A stretch of DNA of 43,005 bases, taken from positions 1-43,005 of the forward strand of contig CAJANL010000142.1 of NCBI GenBank assembly GCA_903941105.1. Direction: 5' to 3'. This stretch comes from an uncultured Rhodospirillaceae bacterium (lineage in GTDB: Bacteria > Pseudomonadota > Alphaproteobacteria > Rhodospirillales > Magnetospirillaceae). A program made the position numbers and the translations under genes. The notes under the pieces are model-generated. The model saw only the letters and a list, made by a program, of their open reading frames with translations, had not been told where the DNA came from and ran no database searches. Shown piece by piece: positions 32,916 through 43,005 of the stretch; position 1 is the first letter of the stretch, and each line of letters opens with the position of its first letter.

Positions 32916-33760
32916 TCGGGCGCCCGCACCAGGGCCGCCACCGCCTCTCGGCTGAGGACAGAGCCGTCGCAGCCGACCTTGGCCGCCCCCCAACGCACCG
33001 CAACGGGTAACACCCGTGCCATGGAGAGGCCACGCGCCAGGCCGTAAACCAGACCGGCGGCAAAGGCGTCGCCGGCCCCGGTACTGTCGGTGCACGATAC
33101 CGCCGGAGCCGGCTGGCGCAGGCGTTCGCCATCGACACCGAAGGCCTCGACCCCGTCGCGGCCAAGGGTCACCACCACCCAGCGCAACGCCGTACCCGCC
33201 ACGCGACGACCGGCGGCCAGCGGATCGGCCAGCACCTCGGCCGACAGGTCGGAGGCGGAGCAGACCAGCACCTGCGCCGGATAGAGGCCGTCCTCGATCG
33301 GTGGAATATGGGCGACCACCAGGCCATGCCCGACCAGCAGCGGCGCCAGGCCCGCCACACGGCTGCGGACATAGACGCAGTCGGCGGCCAGCCGCGCCAA
33401 CCGTTGCGGCGGCTCGCTCTCCCTGGCCCGGGTCAGATTGACGATGGTGCGCTCGCCGGTGGGATCGACGATGACCAGCGAGCGGGTGCTGGAACCGGCA
33501 ATCCGCACCACCGGGCCGACATCGACCCCGGTCGTCGCCAATTCAGCCAACAGTTCGTCGGCGAGCGGATCGCTGCCCACGGCGGCCACCAGGGACACCG
33601 CTTCGCCGGCATGGGCCAGTGCCACCGCGGTATTGGCGCCGCCGCCGCCGAGGCGGAGCACCTCCTGCCCACCCTGCAGGTGAGCCCCCACACGAAGTGG
33701 CTCCCCCACCCGTACCACCTGATCGCGGGCAACACTGCCGACGACGACGACACGGGCCAT
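32912..33760 (-). CDS. PfkB-family carbohydrate kinase
   Basis: A 282-aa ribokinase-like kinase. The N-terminal GSVARDQVVRVGE strand, the LGGGGANTAVALAHAG sugar-binding glycine motif and the C-terminal signature DSTGAGDAFAAGLVYGLARG with the catalytic Asp are all intact. Substrate is uncertain. It starts four bases after the stop of the glucan synthase gene, so the two are cotranscribed and probably coupled; the kinase may feed or regulate the same glycan pathway. Confidence 0.88.
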   Translation of the reverse strand: MARVVVVGSVARDQVVRVGEPLRVGAHLQGGQEVLRLGGGGANTAVALAHAGEAVSLVAAVGSDPLADELLAELATTGVDVGPVVRIAGSSTRSLVIVDPTGERTIVNLTRARESEPPQRLARLAADCVYVRSRVAGLAPLLVGHGLVVAHIPPIEDGLYPAQVLVCSASDLSAEVLADPLAAGRRVAGTALRWVVVTLGRDGVEAFGVDGERLRQPAPAVSCTDSTGAGDAFAAGLVYGLARGLSMARVLPVAVRWGAAKVGCDGSVLSREAVAALVRAPD

Positions 33761-33764
33761 GACC

Positions 33765-36404
33765 TCAGGCCGCCGCCTTGGCGGCCGGGGCCTCGGCTTC
33801 GCCCGCGCCCACCTTGGTCGGCAGGGTGCTGATCAGCGAGGTCACCAGCGCCGCCAGATAGGGCATCGACTGCACCACCATCATGATCGCCCACAACCGC
33901 ACATCGGGGTCGTAGAGGTTGTCCTTGGGGAACAGCACGACGATGGCGGCGATCCATTGCAGCGCCATCAGCACGCTCTCCTCCGAGGCCATCAGGAAGC
34001 CCTGGGTGAAGGCCGCCTTGTCGGCCATCTTGGGGGTGCGCAGGAAGGGCGTCGACTTGGTAAAGATGCCCTGCCACATGGCCCGCGCAATGGCGTAGGT
34101 CAGCCCCATGCCGGCGATGGCCGACAGCATGCGCTGCTTGGTGTTGCACTTCACCCGCGTGCTGTAGAGGAAGACGTGGTGGATGATCTTGGCCACGAAA
34201 ACGCCCACCGTCGGGATGGTGAAGATGGCTAGCGGTGCATCGAAATAGCGCGGCGCCAGCACCATGCCCAGCGACCACAGCAGCGACACCACGGTGAACA
34301 CCAGATAGAAGCCGTCGGCGAACCACGGCAGCCAACCGGAGACGAAGTGGTATTTCTGGGCGGCGGTAAGCTGGGTCTTCTTGAACGGCACCAGCGAGCG
34401 CCAATGGGCCTTCAGGATCTGCACCGCGCCATAGGCCCAGCGGAAGCGCTGCTTCTTGTAGGCCATGAAGCTGTCGGGCACCAGGCCGTGGCCCAGGCGA
34501 TCCTGCACGTAGCAGGACTCGTAGCCGTCCTTGAACAGCCGCAGGCCCAGCTCGGCGTCCTCGACGATGCACCACTCGCCCCAGCGCCCGGCCTTTTCCA
34601 GCGCTTCCTTGCGGATCAGCGTCATGGTGCCGTGCTGGATGATGGCGTTGGCCTCGTTGCGGAACACCATGCCGATGTCAAAGAAGCCGGCATACTCCCA
34701 GTTGATCATCTCCTTGAAGAGATCATTCTCCCAGTCGCGATGGTCCTGGGGCGCCTGAACATGGCCGACCTTGGGGTTCTCGAAATAGGGCACCAGCCCC
34801 CGCAGCCAGTTGCGATCGACCTGATAGTCGGAATCCACCACGCCGACGATCTCGGCATCGGCGGCGGTCTGGGTCAGGGCGTAGTTGAGGGCGCCGGCCT
34901 TGGCACCCGGCCAGGGCGCCAGGTGGAAGAACTTCACGGTATCGCCCAGGGTGGCGCAGTAGTCGCGCACCGGCTCCCACACCTTGGGGTCCTTGGTGTT
35001 GTTGTCCAGCACCAGGATCTCGAAATTGGGATAGTCGAGCGCCATCAGGCTGTCGATGGTGAGCTTCACCATCTCGGGCGGCTCGTTGTAGCAGGGCAGG
35101 TGCAGCGACACCTTGGGGAAATTCTTGCACTCCTCGGGCGGCAGCGCCTTGAAACCACGCCGCATGCGGCCGGCCCAGGTCAACTCGGTCAGCTCGATGC
35201 CCGAGATCAGCACGACTATCAGTAGCAATAATTGAGCGGGCAGCAGCACGCCCACCATCAGCGAGGTGGCCGGCGCCATGTCGCGGATCACCGGCACCGA
35301 CATGCTCCAGATCACCATGGAGGCGGCCAGCTGCACCAGAACGGCGAAGAAGATCTTGCCCGGCAGCCGCAGATCCTTCCACTTGGCGAGAAAGAACGCC
35401 ACCGGCAGGAAGGCGATCAGGGTGGCGGCGGCGGCCTGGAACGGCCACTCCTTGAACTCGATGACCGGGCCGATCCACGAGAACTTAGGCTCGCGCTCGG
35501 CGGTCCACATGCCCCAGTGGGTTTCCACCGGCCCCCCTTCGAGGCGGAACTTCCACGGCTGGTCGAAGGCCTCGATGATGTTGTAGTCGAGCCCGGCGCT
35601 GGCGGCGAAATTAACGAAGCGGCGCAGGAACAGGGCCTGATTGACCAGGGACGGCTCGGATTCGCGGCGGGTCTTGCCCGCCGACGGCCAGCCCACCTCG
35701 CCGATGAACACCGGCTTGTCGGGATGCACCGCCTTGACCAGATTGAGTTTCTCGACGAAGAAGTCGATCGAGCGCTCCACCGAGATGCCTTCCCAGTAGG
35801 GCAGAATGTGGATGGTGATGAAGTCCACCTCCTGCGCCAGTTCGGGATGCTCGACCCACACATGCCACGGCTCGGCGGTGGTGACCTGGACATGGTCGGG
35901 CAGGGCGGCGCGGACACGGCGGAGATAGCGGATCAGCTGCGGCACCGAGACGCGATCGAGCAGGATGGCCTCGTTGCCGACGATGACCCGCTCGATGTTG
36001 CGGTTATCGCGCACCACCTGGATCAGCTTGGCGATTTCGGCCTCGTTCTTGGCCAGGCGCTTATCGACCCAGGCACCGGGCGTCACCTTGATGCCGTATT
36101 TGGCCGCCAGTTCGGGAACCTGATCGAGGCCCTCCATCATGGAATAGACGCGCACGCTCTCGACCTTGCCGGCGAGACGGGCGAGGTCCTCGTCCAGCTC
36201 GGCCCGCGAGGGGAGCTTTTCCGCGTCAAGCAGTGGATTCTGCTCGACGGCGATGGGGTCGTCGTCGGCGCGATAGGGGCTGAAGGACACGCTCTTCAGC
36301 GTACCCGCCCAGGGCAGGCCGGATTGAGGGCGGTTCATCGCCGCCCAGAACCCGAGGTTGCCGAGGACGATCAGCAGCAGGACCACGATACCGGAGAAAC
36401 GCAT
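33765..36404 (-). CDS. GH17-GT2 fusion, beta-(1,3)-glucan synthase-like (NdvB type)
   Basis: An 879-aa inner-membrane protein. A TM helix at residues 4-18 precedes a GH17-like domain (about 40-300: [12 protein letters not shown] with an acid/base-like Glu, [15 protein letters not shown] with the nucleophile-like Glu). A block of membrane helices follows (about 310-400). The family 2 glycosyltransferase has [50 protein letters not shown] and the acceptor motif [11 protein letters not shown] (Q/RxxRW type). More TM helices end the protein. The layout matches the rhizobial/Bradyrhizobium and Pseudomonas NdvB beta-glucan synthases, which make periplasmic glucans for osmoadaptation. It is in operon with a PfkB kinase. 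Confidence 0.88.
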   Translation of the reverse strand: MRFSGIVVLLLIVLGNLGFWAAMNRPQSGLPWAGTLKSVSFSPYRADDDPIAVEQNPLLDAEKLPSRAELDEDLARLAGKVESVRVYSMMEGLDQVPELAAKYGIKVTPGAWVDKRLAKNEAEIAKLIQVVRDNRNIERVIVGNEAILLDRVSVPQLIRYLRRVRAALPDHVQVTTAEPWHVWVEHPELAQEVDFITIHILPYWEGISVERSIDFFVEKLNLVKAVHPDKPVFIGEVGWPSAGKTRRESEPSLVNQALFLRRFVNFAASAGLDYNIIEAFDQPWKFRLEGGPVETHWGMWTAEREPKFSWIGPVIEFKEWPFQAAAATLIAFLPVAFFLAKWKDLRLPGKIFFAVLVQLAASMVIWSMSVPVIRDMAPATSLMVGVLLPAQLLLLIVVLISGIELTELTWAGRMRRGFKALPPEECKNFPKVSLHLPCYNEPPEMVKLTIDSLMALDYPNFEILVLDNNTKDPKVWEPVRDYCATLGDTVKFFHLAPWPGAKAGALNYALTQTAADAEIVGVVDSDYQVDRNWLRGLVPYFENPKVGHVQAPQDHRDWENDLFKEMINWEYAGFFDIGMVFRNEANAIIQHGTMTLIRKEALEKAGRWGEWCIVEDAELGLRLFKDGYESCYVQDRLGHGLVPDSFMAYKKQRFRWAYGAVQILKAHWRSLVPFKKTQLTAAQKYHFVSGWLPWFADGFYLVFTVVSLLWSLGMVLAPRYFDAPLAIFTIPTVGVFVAKIIHHVFLYSTRVKCNTKQRMLSAIAGMGLTYAIARAMWQGIFTKSTPFLRTPKMADKAAFTQGFLMASEESVLMALQWIAAIVVLFPKDNLYDPDVRLWAIMMVVQSMPYLAALVTSLISTLPTKVGAGEAEAPAAKAAA

Positions 36405-36642
36405 GGAGTTCGTATGCCCGAAAAGTGTGGGGGGCCGCGGGGACCCCCTGGGAAATGGCAGCGGACAGTATGCCAGAACGGCGGAGCCTGTCCAGGCGGC
36501 CCAACGGCGGCTCTGCCCCGCACGCGACGCTTATGTGGCCATCAGACTGTGGCGGGAGTGTGATGCATCCGCCCGGGGGGCTTCCCCCACCGGCCATGTT
36601 TGCGGTACACCCGCTCCTCCGCTCCATCAGCCCGAGGCCCCG
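36405..36642. other. Divergent intergenic region, glucan synthase / tex
   Basis: 238 bp without a convincing gene. A GC hairpin (GGGG...CCCC, about 36429-36449) lies just upstream of the glucan synthase start. No clear -10/-35 could be chosen for either gene. Confidence 0.4.
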
Positions 36643-38967
<2,325 letters not shown>

Positions 38968-38997
38968 ACACCTCTCCCTCGGGAGACGGAGAATATC

Positions 38998-39020
38998 CCC
39001 CTCTCCCAGCGGGAGAGGGG
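38998..39020 (+). terminator. Hairpin after tex (possible terminator)
   Basis: A perfect 10-bp stem CCCCTCTCCC-AGC-GGGAGAGGGG, 30 bp after the tex stop and just before the next gene. A smaller CTCCC/GGGAG stem precedes it. There is no T-tract, so it may act as a weak terminator or a stabilising hairpin. Confidence 0.6.
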
Positions 39021-39040
39021 CATTATGTGGGGTCGACGCC

Positions 39041-40312
39041 ATGCGGTTTTTCCTCGCCATCCTTCTCGGCCTCGCCGCCCCGGCCTTTGCCGCCCCGGCC
39101 TTTGCCGCCACGTCGCCGGGGGCCAAGGACCCTCTGATCGTCATCGGCATAGCGGCCACCCTCAGTGGACCGGGCGCCATGGCCGGACAGGATGCGGTGG
39201 ATGGCTTCAACCTCGCCATGCGCCACCTGGGCGGCCGCTTCGCCAATCAGGAGGTGCGCGTGGTGGTGCAGGACGACCACGGCTCGCCGGGCCTGGCCCC
39301 ATCCGTCGCCGTTCGCCTGGCCGAGCGCGACAAGGCCGACGTGGTGCTGACCGCCACCTCGCGCGCCTCGCTGATGGTCCTCATGAAGCTGCTGATCAAT
39401 TCCAAGGTGTTCGTCTTCAATCTGGAGGCCGCGCCCGCCGCCCTGGCCGGGGCGGAGTGCAGTGCCTGGTTCTTCCAGACCGGCACACCGGCCCCGGCGG
39501 TGCACGAAGCGGCCGGACAGCACTTCACCGCCGAACACGTGCAGCGCCTGGTGGTGATTGGCCCCGAAACGCCGCAGACCGAGGAAGCGGTGGCCGCCCT
39601 CAAGCGCACTTTCACCGGCGAGGTGGTGGCGGTGCTGAAGCCGCGCCACGGCGCCGCCACCTTCCAGTCCGAGATCGCCCGGCTCAGCGAGTTGAAGCCC
39701 GATGCCGTCTACACCGTTCTGACCGGCGGCATGCAGGTGGGTTTCGTGCGGGCCTACGACGCCGCCGGCCTGAAGGCGCAGGCACCGCTGGCCGGACCGT
39801 GGACGGGATTCGAACGGCCGCTGCTGCAAGCCATGGCCGAGGCGGCGCTGGATACCGTCAACATCGCGCCATGGAACGCGGACCTCGACACGCCGCAGAA
39901 CAAGCGGCTCGCAGTCGACTTCGAACTGGAATACGGCCGTCCCGCCACCAGTTGGGCCGCCCAGGGCTACGATACCGCCCTGCTGCTCGACGCCGCACTC
40001 AAATTGACGGGGGGACGCACCTCGGATCCCGACTTGCTGCGGTCGGCATTGCGCCGTGCCGAGGTGACCTCGGTGCGCGGCGGCTTCAGGTTCAACAGCA
40101 ACCACCAACCGGTGATCAATCTCTACCTGCGCAAGGTGGGCCGGGACGCCAAGGGACGGCTGGTCAACGAAATCCGCTCGGTGGTGCTGAAGGAGTGGCG
40201 CGACCGCAACGCCGCCCAATGCCCGCTGCAATGGACCAACGACCCGATACCGGTCCCGCCGCAGAAGTCTCCCCCGAAGCCGGGCGCCACCCCGGCGCCC
40301 CCCCGGCGGTAG
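39041..40312 (+). CDS. Periplasmic Leu/Ile/Val-type ABC substrate-binding protein
   Basis: A 423-aa type I periplasmic binding protein. The signal peptide FFLAILLGLAAPAFAAPAFAA contains a 15-bp DNA duplication. The family core is IGIAATLSGPGAMAGQDAVDGFNLAM, VVVQDDHGSPGLA, then the second lobe AAQGYDTALLLDAAL. A proline-rich tail (PVPPQKSPPKPGATPAPP) is unusual. The ATG at 39041 is used. No permease or ATPase genes adjoin, so it is an orphan; ligand unknown. It may bind amino acids, amides or aromatic acids. Confidence 0.85.
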   Translation: MRFFLAILLGLAAPAFAAPAFAATSPGAKDPLIVIGIAATLSGPGAMAGQDAVDGFNLAMRHLGGRFANQEVRVVVQDDHGSPGLAPSVAVRLAERDKADVVLTATSRASLMVLMKLLINSKVFVFNLEAAPAALAGAECSAWFFQTGTPAPAVHEAAGQHFTAEHVQRLVVIGPETPQTEEAVAALKRTFTGEVVAVLKPRHGAATFQSEIARLSELKPDAVYTVLTGGMQVGFVRAYDAAGLKAQAPLAGPWTGFERPLLQAMAEAALDTVNIAPWNADLDTPQNKRLAVDFELEYGRPATSWAAQGYDTALLLDAALKLTGGRTSDPDLLRSALRRAEVTSVRGGFRFNSNHQPVINLYLRKVGRDAKGRLVNEIRSVVLKEWRDRNAAQCPLQWTNDPIPVPPQKSPPKPGATPAPPRR

Positions 40313-40634
40313 GAGGGGGGTGGATACTATACTTCCATACATGCAAGCATAAATTACACCCCCTTGGCCAGCCTGCTGGCTGGAAGCATTCCATGCCTTC
40401 CGGCAAGCCCCTTTCGGCATGGCCCTTCAGGTTTCCACCCGAGGCCTCCCAGTCCTTTGGATCATTTGGCACGCTCCTTGCGGTTACGCTGCTGCACAAC
40501 CGAATAAAAAGAATATCGGGGGGAGCATCTGGGAGCGGAGCACGGGGTGGTTTCCCCGCGGCATGAGTGCTGTCCGTCTCCAATCCTCTCCCGGCATTCG
40601 GTACCGGCTAACGCGCCTGGAGAGGTGGGGCAAA
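40313..40634 (+). promoter_or_regulatory. Hydrogenase operon control region
   Basis: 322 bp without a gene. It holds a sigma-54 promoter (40467-40481). Upstream are two dyads that could be activator sites: GCCAGC-CT-GCTGGC (40367-40380) and CCATGCC...GGCATGG (40391-40397 with 40416-40422). Downstream lies a leader of about 140 nt with a CGGGG/CCCCG hairpin and the ribosome site GGAGAGGTGGGG. Confidence 0.6.
40467..40481 (+). promoter_or_regulatory. Sigma-54 promoter of the hyb operon
   Basis: TGGCAC-GCTCC-TTGC matches the -24/-12 consensus (TGGCAC-N5-TTGC) exactly. Transcription would start near 40493. Sigma-54 promoters driven by NtrC-type regulators such as HoxA/HupR control hydrogenases in several Proteobacteria. 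Confidence 0.85.
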
Positions 40635-41768
40635 ATGTACGACGATAAGATTCACGCCAACGAGGTCGAGACGGAACACCGCTTCGGCCTGTCGCGCCGC
40701 GACTTCCTGTCCTTCTGTGCCGCCATGGCGGCCACCATGGGCCTGCCCAAGGGCGCCGAGGCCCAGATCGCCCAGGCGATCGCCGCCAAGCAGCGCCCCA
40801 GCGTCATCTGGCTGCACTTCCAGGAGTGCACCGGCTGCACCGAGTCGCTGTTGCGCTCAGAGCACCCCGCCATCGAGAAGCTGATCCTCGACATCATCTC
40901 GCTCGACTACCACGAAACCCTGTTCGCCGCCGCCGGCCATCAGGCCGAGGCCGCCCGCAAGGCCGCCATGGCCAAGCACAAGGGCAAATACGTGCTGGTG
41001 GTGGAAGGCGCCATTCCGGTCAAGGACGGCGGCATCTACTGCAAGATCGGCGGCCAGACCGCCCTCGACATGCTGAAAGAATGCGCCGCCGACGCCGCCG
41101 CGGTGATCGCCATCGGCTCCTGCGCCTCATGGGGCGGCATGCCCTCGACGCCGCCCAATCCGACCGGGTCCTCGGGCGTCGGCGAGATTCTGGGCAAGAC
41201 GGTGGTCACCATCCCCGGCTGCCCGCCCAACCCTTACAACTTCCTGTCCACCGTGGTGCACTTCCTGACCTTCGGCGCCCTGCCGGCCATCGACGACAAG
41301 GGGCGCCCGAAGTTCGCCTACTCGCGCCTGATCCACGAGAATTGCGAGCGCCGGGCCCATTTCGACGCCGGCCGCTTCGCCATGGAGTTCGGCGACGACG
41401 GACACCGCAAGGGCTATTGCCTCTACAAGCTGGGCTGCAAGGGTCCCGAGACCTACGCCAACTGCCCGTCGATCCTGTTCGGTGGCGTCGACAACGGCTC
41501 GTGGCCGGTGGGTACCGGCCATCCCTGCATCGGCTGCACCGAGAAGGGCATCGGCTTCACCAAGCCCATCCATGCCCTGGCCGAATTGCAGAACCAACGG
41601 CCGCCGGTCGGCTATCCGCGCATCGTCGAGGAGCAGGGCACCGGGGCATCGCTCGCCTCGTCGGCGCTGCTGGTCGGCGTGGCGGCGGCTGCCGCCGGTG
41701 CCGGCTACAAGCTGGTCGGCAATCTCGGCCGCGACGAGGACGAAGACGACTCCGGCAAGCAGGGGTAA
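40635..41768 (+). CDS. hybO: [NiFe] hydrogenase small subunit (HybO type)
   Basis: A 377-aa iron-sulfur subunit of a membrane-bound periplasmic uptake hydrogenase. A Tat signal (SRRDFLSF, residues 20-27) is followed by the proximal-cluster ligands ECTGCTES (Cys65, Cys68) and GSCASWGG, PGCPPNP, and the medial/distal-cluster region (HENCERRAHFD, KGYCLYKLGCKGPETYANCP, GHPCIGCTEKG). A C-terminal anchor helix (ASSALLVGVAAAAAGAGYKLV) is present. ATG 40635 is favoured by the upstream GGAGAGGTGGGG. It is first in the operon, followed after six bases by hybA. Confidence 0.95.
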   Translation: MYDDKIHANEVETEHRFGLSRRDFLSFCAAMAATMGLPKGAEAQIAQAIAAKQRPSVIWLHFQECTGCTESLLRSEHPAIEKLILDIISLDYHETLFAAAGHQAEAARKAAMAKHKGKYVLVVEGAIPVKDGGIYCKIGGQTALDMLKECAADAAAVIAIGSCASWGGMPSTPPNPTGSSGVGEILGKTVVTIPGCPPNPYNFLSTVVHFLTFGALPAIDDKGRPKFAYSRLIHENCERRAHFDAGRFAMEFGDDGHRKGYCLYKLGCKGPETYANCPSILFGGVDNGSWPVGTGHPCIGCTEKGIGFTKPIHALAELQNQRPPVGYPRIVEEQGTGASLASSALLVGVAAAAAGAGYKLVGNLGRDEDEDDSGKQG

Positions 41769-41774
41769 GACGTC

Positions 41775-42752
41775 ATGACCATCAACAGACGCGACTTCCT
41801 GCGCGCCGGCGTGGGTGGCACAGCGGCGGTAGCCGCCTGCGCCACCATGACGCCGGCGCCCGCGGAAGCTCGGGGCAACAGGACGGTGCCGGAAAACGCC
41901 GTCGGGCTGCTCTACGATTCGACGCTGTGCATCGGCTGCAAGGCCTGCATGTCCGCCTGCAAGGAGGCCAACAACCTGGGCCTCGAAGACAATATCGGCG
42001 GAAAGCTGTGGGACTCTCCCCTGGAACTGTCGGGCAAGACCTATAACGTCATCAAGGTCTACCAGCACGGCACCATGGCCAACAAGGACAAGGCCGAGAA
42101 CGGCTTCGCCCACCTCAAGCGCCAGTGCCTGCACTGCACCGACCCGTCCTGCGTGTCGGCCTGCCCGGTCACCGCCATGACCAAGGACCCGGTGACGGGG
42201 GTGGTCGGCTATGACAAGGACGCCTGCATCGGCTGCCGCTACTGCGTCGCCGCCTGCCCGTTCGGGGTGCCGCAGTTCCAGTACGACACGCCGACGCCGC
42301 AGATCGCCAAGTGCCAGCTGTGCAAGCATCTGATGGCCGAGGGCAAGTTCGCCGCCTGTGCCGCCCAGTGCCCCACCGGCGCCACCATCTTCGGCACCCA
42401 CAAGGCCCTGTCGGCGGAGATCGAGCGGCGCCAGGCCATGAAGCCCGGCGAGGCCAACCTGTTCCCGCGCCGCACCGTCGACTCGGGCGACAACCACGAG
42501 CGGGCGGCGGCGGAATACGTGCCGCAAGTCTACGGCGCCAAGGAGCTGGGCGGCACCCAGGTCCGCTATCTCTCCGGCGTACCGTTCGACAAGCTGGGCC
42601 TGCCGGTCGGCCTGCCCGAGCGCTCCTACTCGTCGGTCTCCGAGACCATGCAGAGCACTCTCTACGGCGGCCTGATCGCCCCGGTGGTGGTGTTGGCCGG
42701 TCTGGTGGCCGCCGCCTGGCGCGGCTCCAAGTCGCACCATGACGACGAATAG
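41775..42752 (+). CDS. hybA: Hydrogenase-linked ferredoxin-like subunit HybA
   Basis: A 325-aa periplasmic electron-transfer subunit that passes electrons from the small subunit to the membrane. A twin-arginine signal (NRRDFLRAG) starts it. Four [4Fe-4S] binding motifs are visible: CIGCKACMSAC (Cys52-62), CLHCTDPSCVSACP, CIGCRYCVAACP and CQLCKHLMAEGKFAACAAQCP. A C-terminal membrane helix (GGLIAPVVVLAGLVAAAW) anchors it, as in E. coli HybA. It sits between hybO and hybB. Confidence 0.95.
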   Translation: MTINRRDFLRAGVGGTAAVAACATMTPAPAEARGNRTVPENAVGLLYDSTLCIGCKACMSACKEANNLGLEDNIGGKLWDSPLELSGKTYNVIKVYQHGTMANKDKAENGFAHLKRQCLHCTDPSCVSACPVTAMTKDPVTGVVGYDKDACIGCRYCVAACPFGVPQFQYDTPTPQIAKCQLCKHLMAEGKFAACAAQCPTGATIFGTHKALSAEIERRQAMKPGEANLFPRRTVDSGDNHERAAAEYVPQVYGAKELGGTQVRYLSGVPFDKLGLPVGLPERSYSSVSETMQSTLYGGLIAPVVVLAGLVAAAWRGSKSHHDDE

Positions 42753-42764
42753 GAGGGTGATCCC

Positions 42765-43005
42765 ATGAGAGAACACCATAAGCCAGCCGCCATGGGCGGC
42801 GCGCTGATCACCCCCGCGACGCTGGTGCTGGGGGGGCTGGTGGTCATCGCCGCCTATTTCCTCGCCCAACGTTTCATCTACGGCCTGGGCGCCGTCACCA
42901 ACATCAACAACGGCTATCCCTGGGGCATCTGGGTGGTGTGGGACGTGGTCATCGCCACCGGCTTCGCCTGCGGCGGCTATGCCATCGCCCTGGTCTCCTA
43001 CATCC
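42765..43005 (+). CDS. hybB: Hydrogenase membrane subunit HybB (NrfD family), 5' part
   Basis: The first 80 codons are present; the gene runs off the window. The ribosome site AGGAGGG lies close upstream, 12 bp after hybA. Two membrane helices are visible (TPATLVLGGLVVIAAYFLAQRF and the one beginning VVWDVVIATGFACGGYAIALV), along with the NrfD-type GLGAVTNINNGYPWGIW. It is the quinone-reducing integral membrane partner of HybA. The large subunit gene is expected downstream. Confidence 0.93.
   Translation, partial: MREHHKPAAMGGALITPATLVLGGLVVIAAYFLAQRFIYGLGAVTNINNGYPWGIWVVWDVVIATGFACGGYAIALVSYI

Noticed and set aside
40419-40634. A longer N-terminus for the hydrogenase small subunit
   Set aside because: The extension would overlap the sigma-54 promoter and precedes the Tat signal; ATG 40635 has a good ribosome site.

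Overview
The window is a GC-rich chromosomal segment from an alphaproteobacterium. The best fit is a Rhodospirillales member resembling Magnetospirillum; this is inferred from gene content, not from a search. Supporting markers are an RNase E whose S1 domain carries a long acidic insertion, EipB (DUF1849), a DUF2794 protein, a BigR/SqrR-type persulfide sensor, a GH17-GT2 glucan synthase, and a Hyb-type uptake hydrogenase behind a sigma-54 promoter. Most genes are housekeeping. The less ordinary material is in small hypothetical genes, decayed genes and intergenic repeats.

Layout. 1-2.1 kb: a structured repeat (family A) abuts a GGDEF diguanylate cyclase and an orphan NarL-type response regulator. 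2.2-5.6 kb: yfgM-like, bamB and der form an outer-membrane assembly/ribosome GTPase operon. 5.7-7.3 kb: a CxxC redoxin, a small lipoprotein and a DUF2794 protein. 7.3-10.5 kb: the isoprenoid operon xseB-ispA-dxs. 10.6-12.4 kb: a BigR-like repressor, an MBL-fold hydrolase and a frameshifted C-terminal remnant of a ROK sugar kinase. 12.4-17.8 kb: a TPR protein, EipB, two overlapping small genes sharing an unrecognised LSW domain, an agmatine-deiminase-like protein lacking catalytic residues, and two lipoproteins. 17.8-22 kb: aspS and a PAS histidine kinase with a His-rich tail. 22-26.2 kb: PBP1A and an AMIN-domain amidase. 26.3-29.4 kb: rne with a long leader and a textbook terminator. 29.4-32.6 kb: repeats, an alpha carbonic anhydrase, a SPOR lipoprotein and two small hypotheticals. 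32.6-36.4 kb: a stand-alone FliN-like gene facing a PfkB kinase that is in operon with the glucan synthase. 36.6-40.3 kb: tex and a Leu/Ile/Val-type binding protein. 40.3 kb to the end: hybO, hybA and the start of hybB.

Two repeat families recur between genes. Family A (about 175 bp, 3 copies) has terminal inverted repeats and an internal ATTCCC-N8-GGGAAT motif in one copy. Family B (3 copies) has a 14-bp hairpin plus further stems. In two places A and B are fused end to end through a shared CTA/TTA. Repeat ends supply the stop codons of the diguanylate cyclase and of PBP1A. No rRNA, tRNA, CRISPR array, transposase or phage gene was seen.
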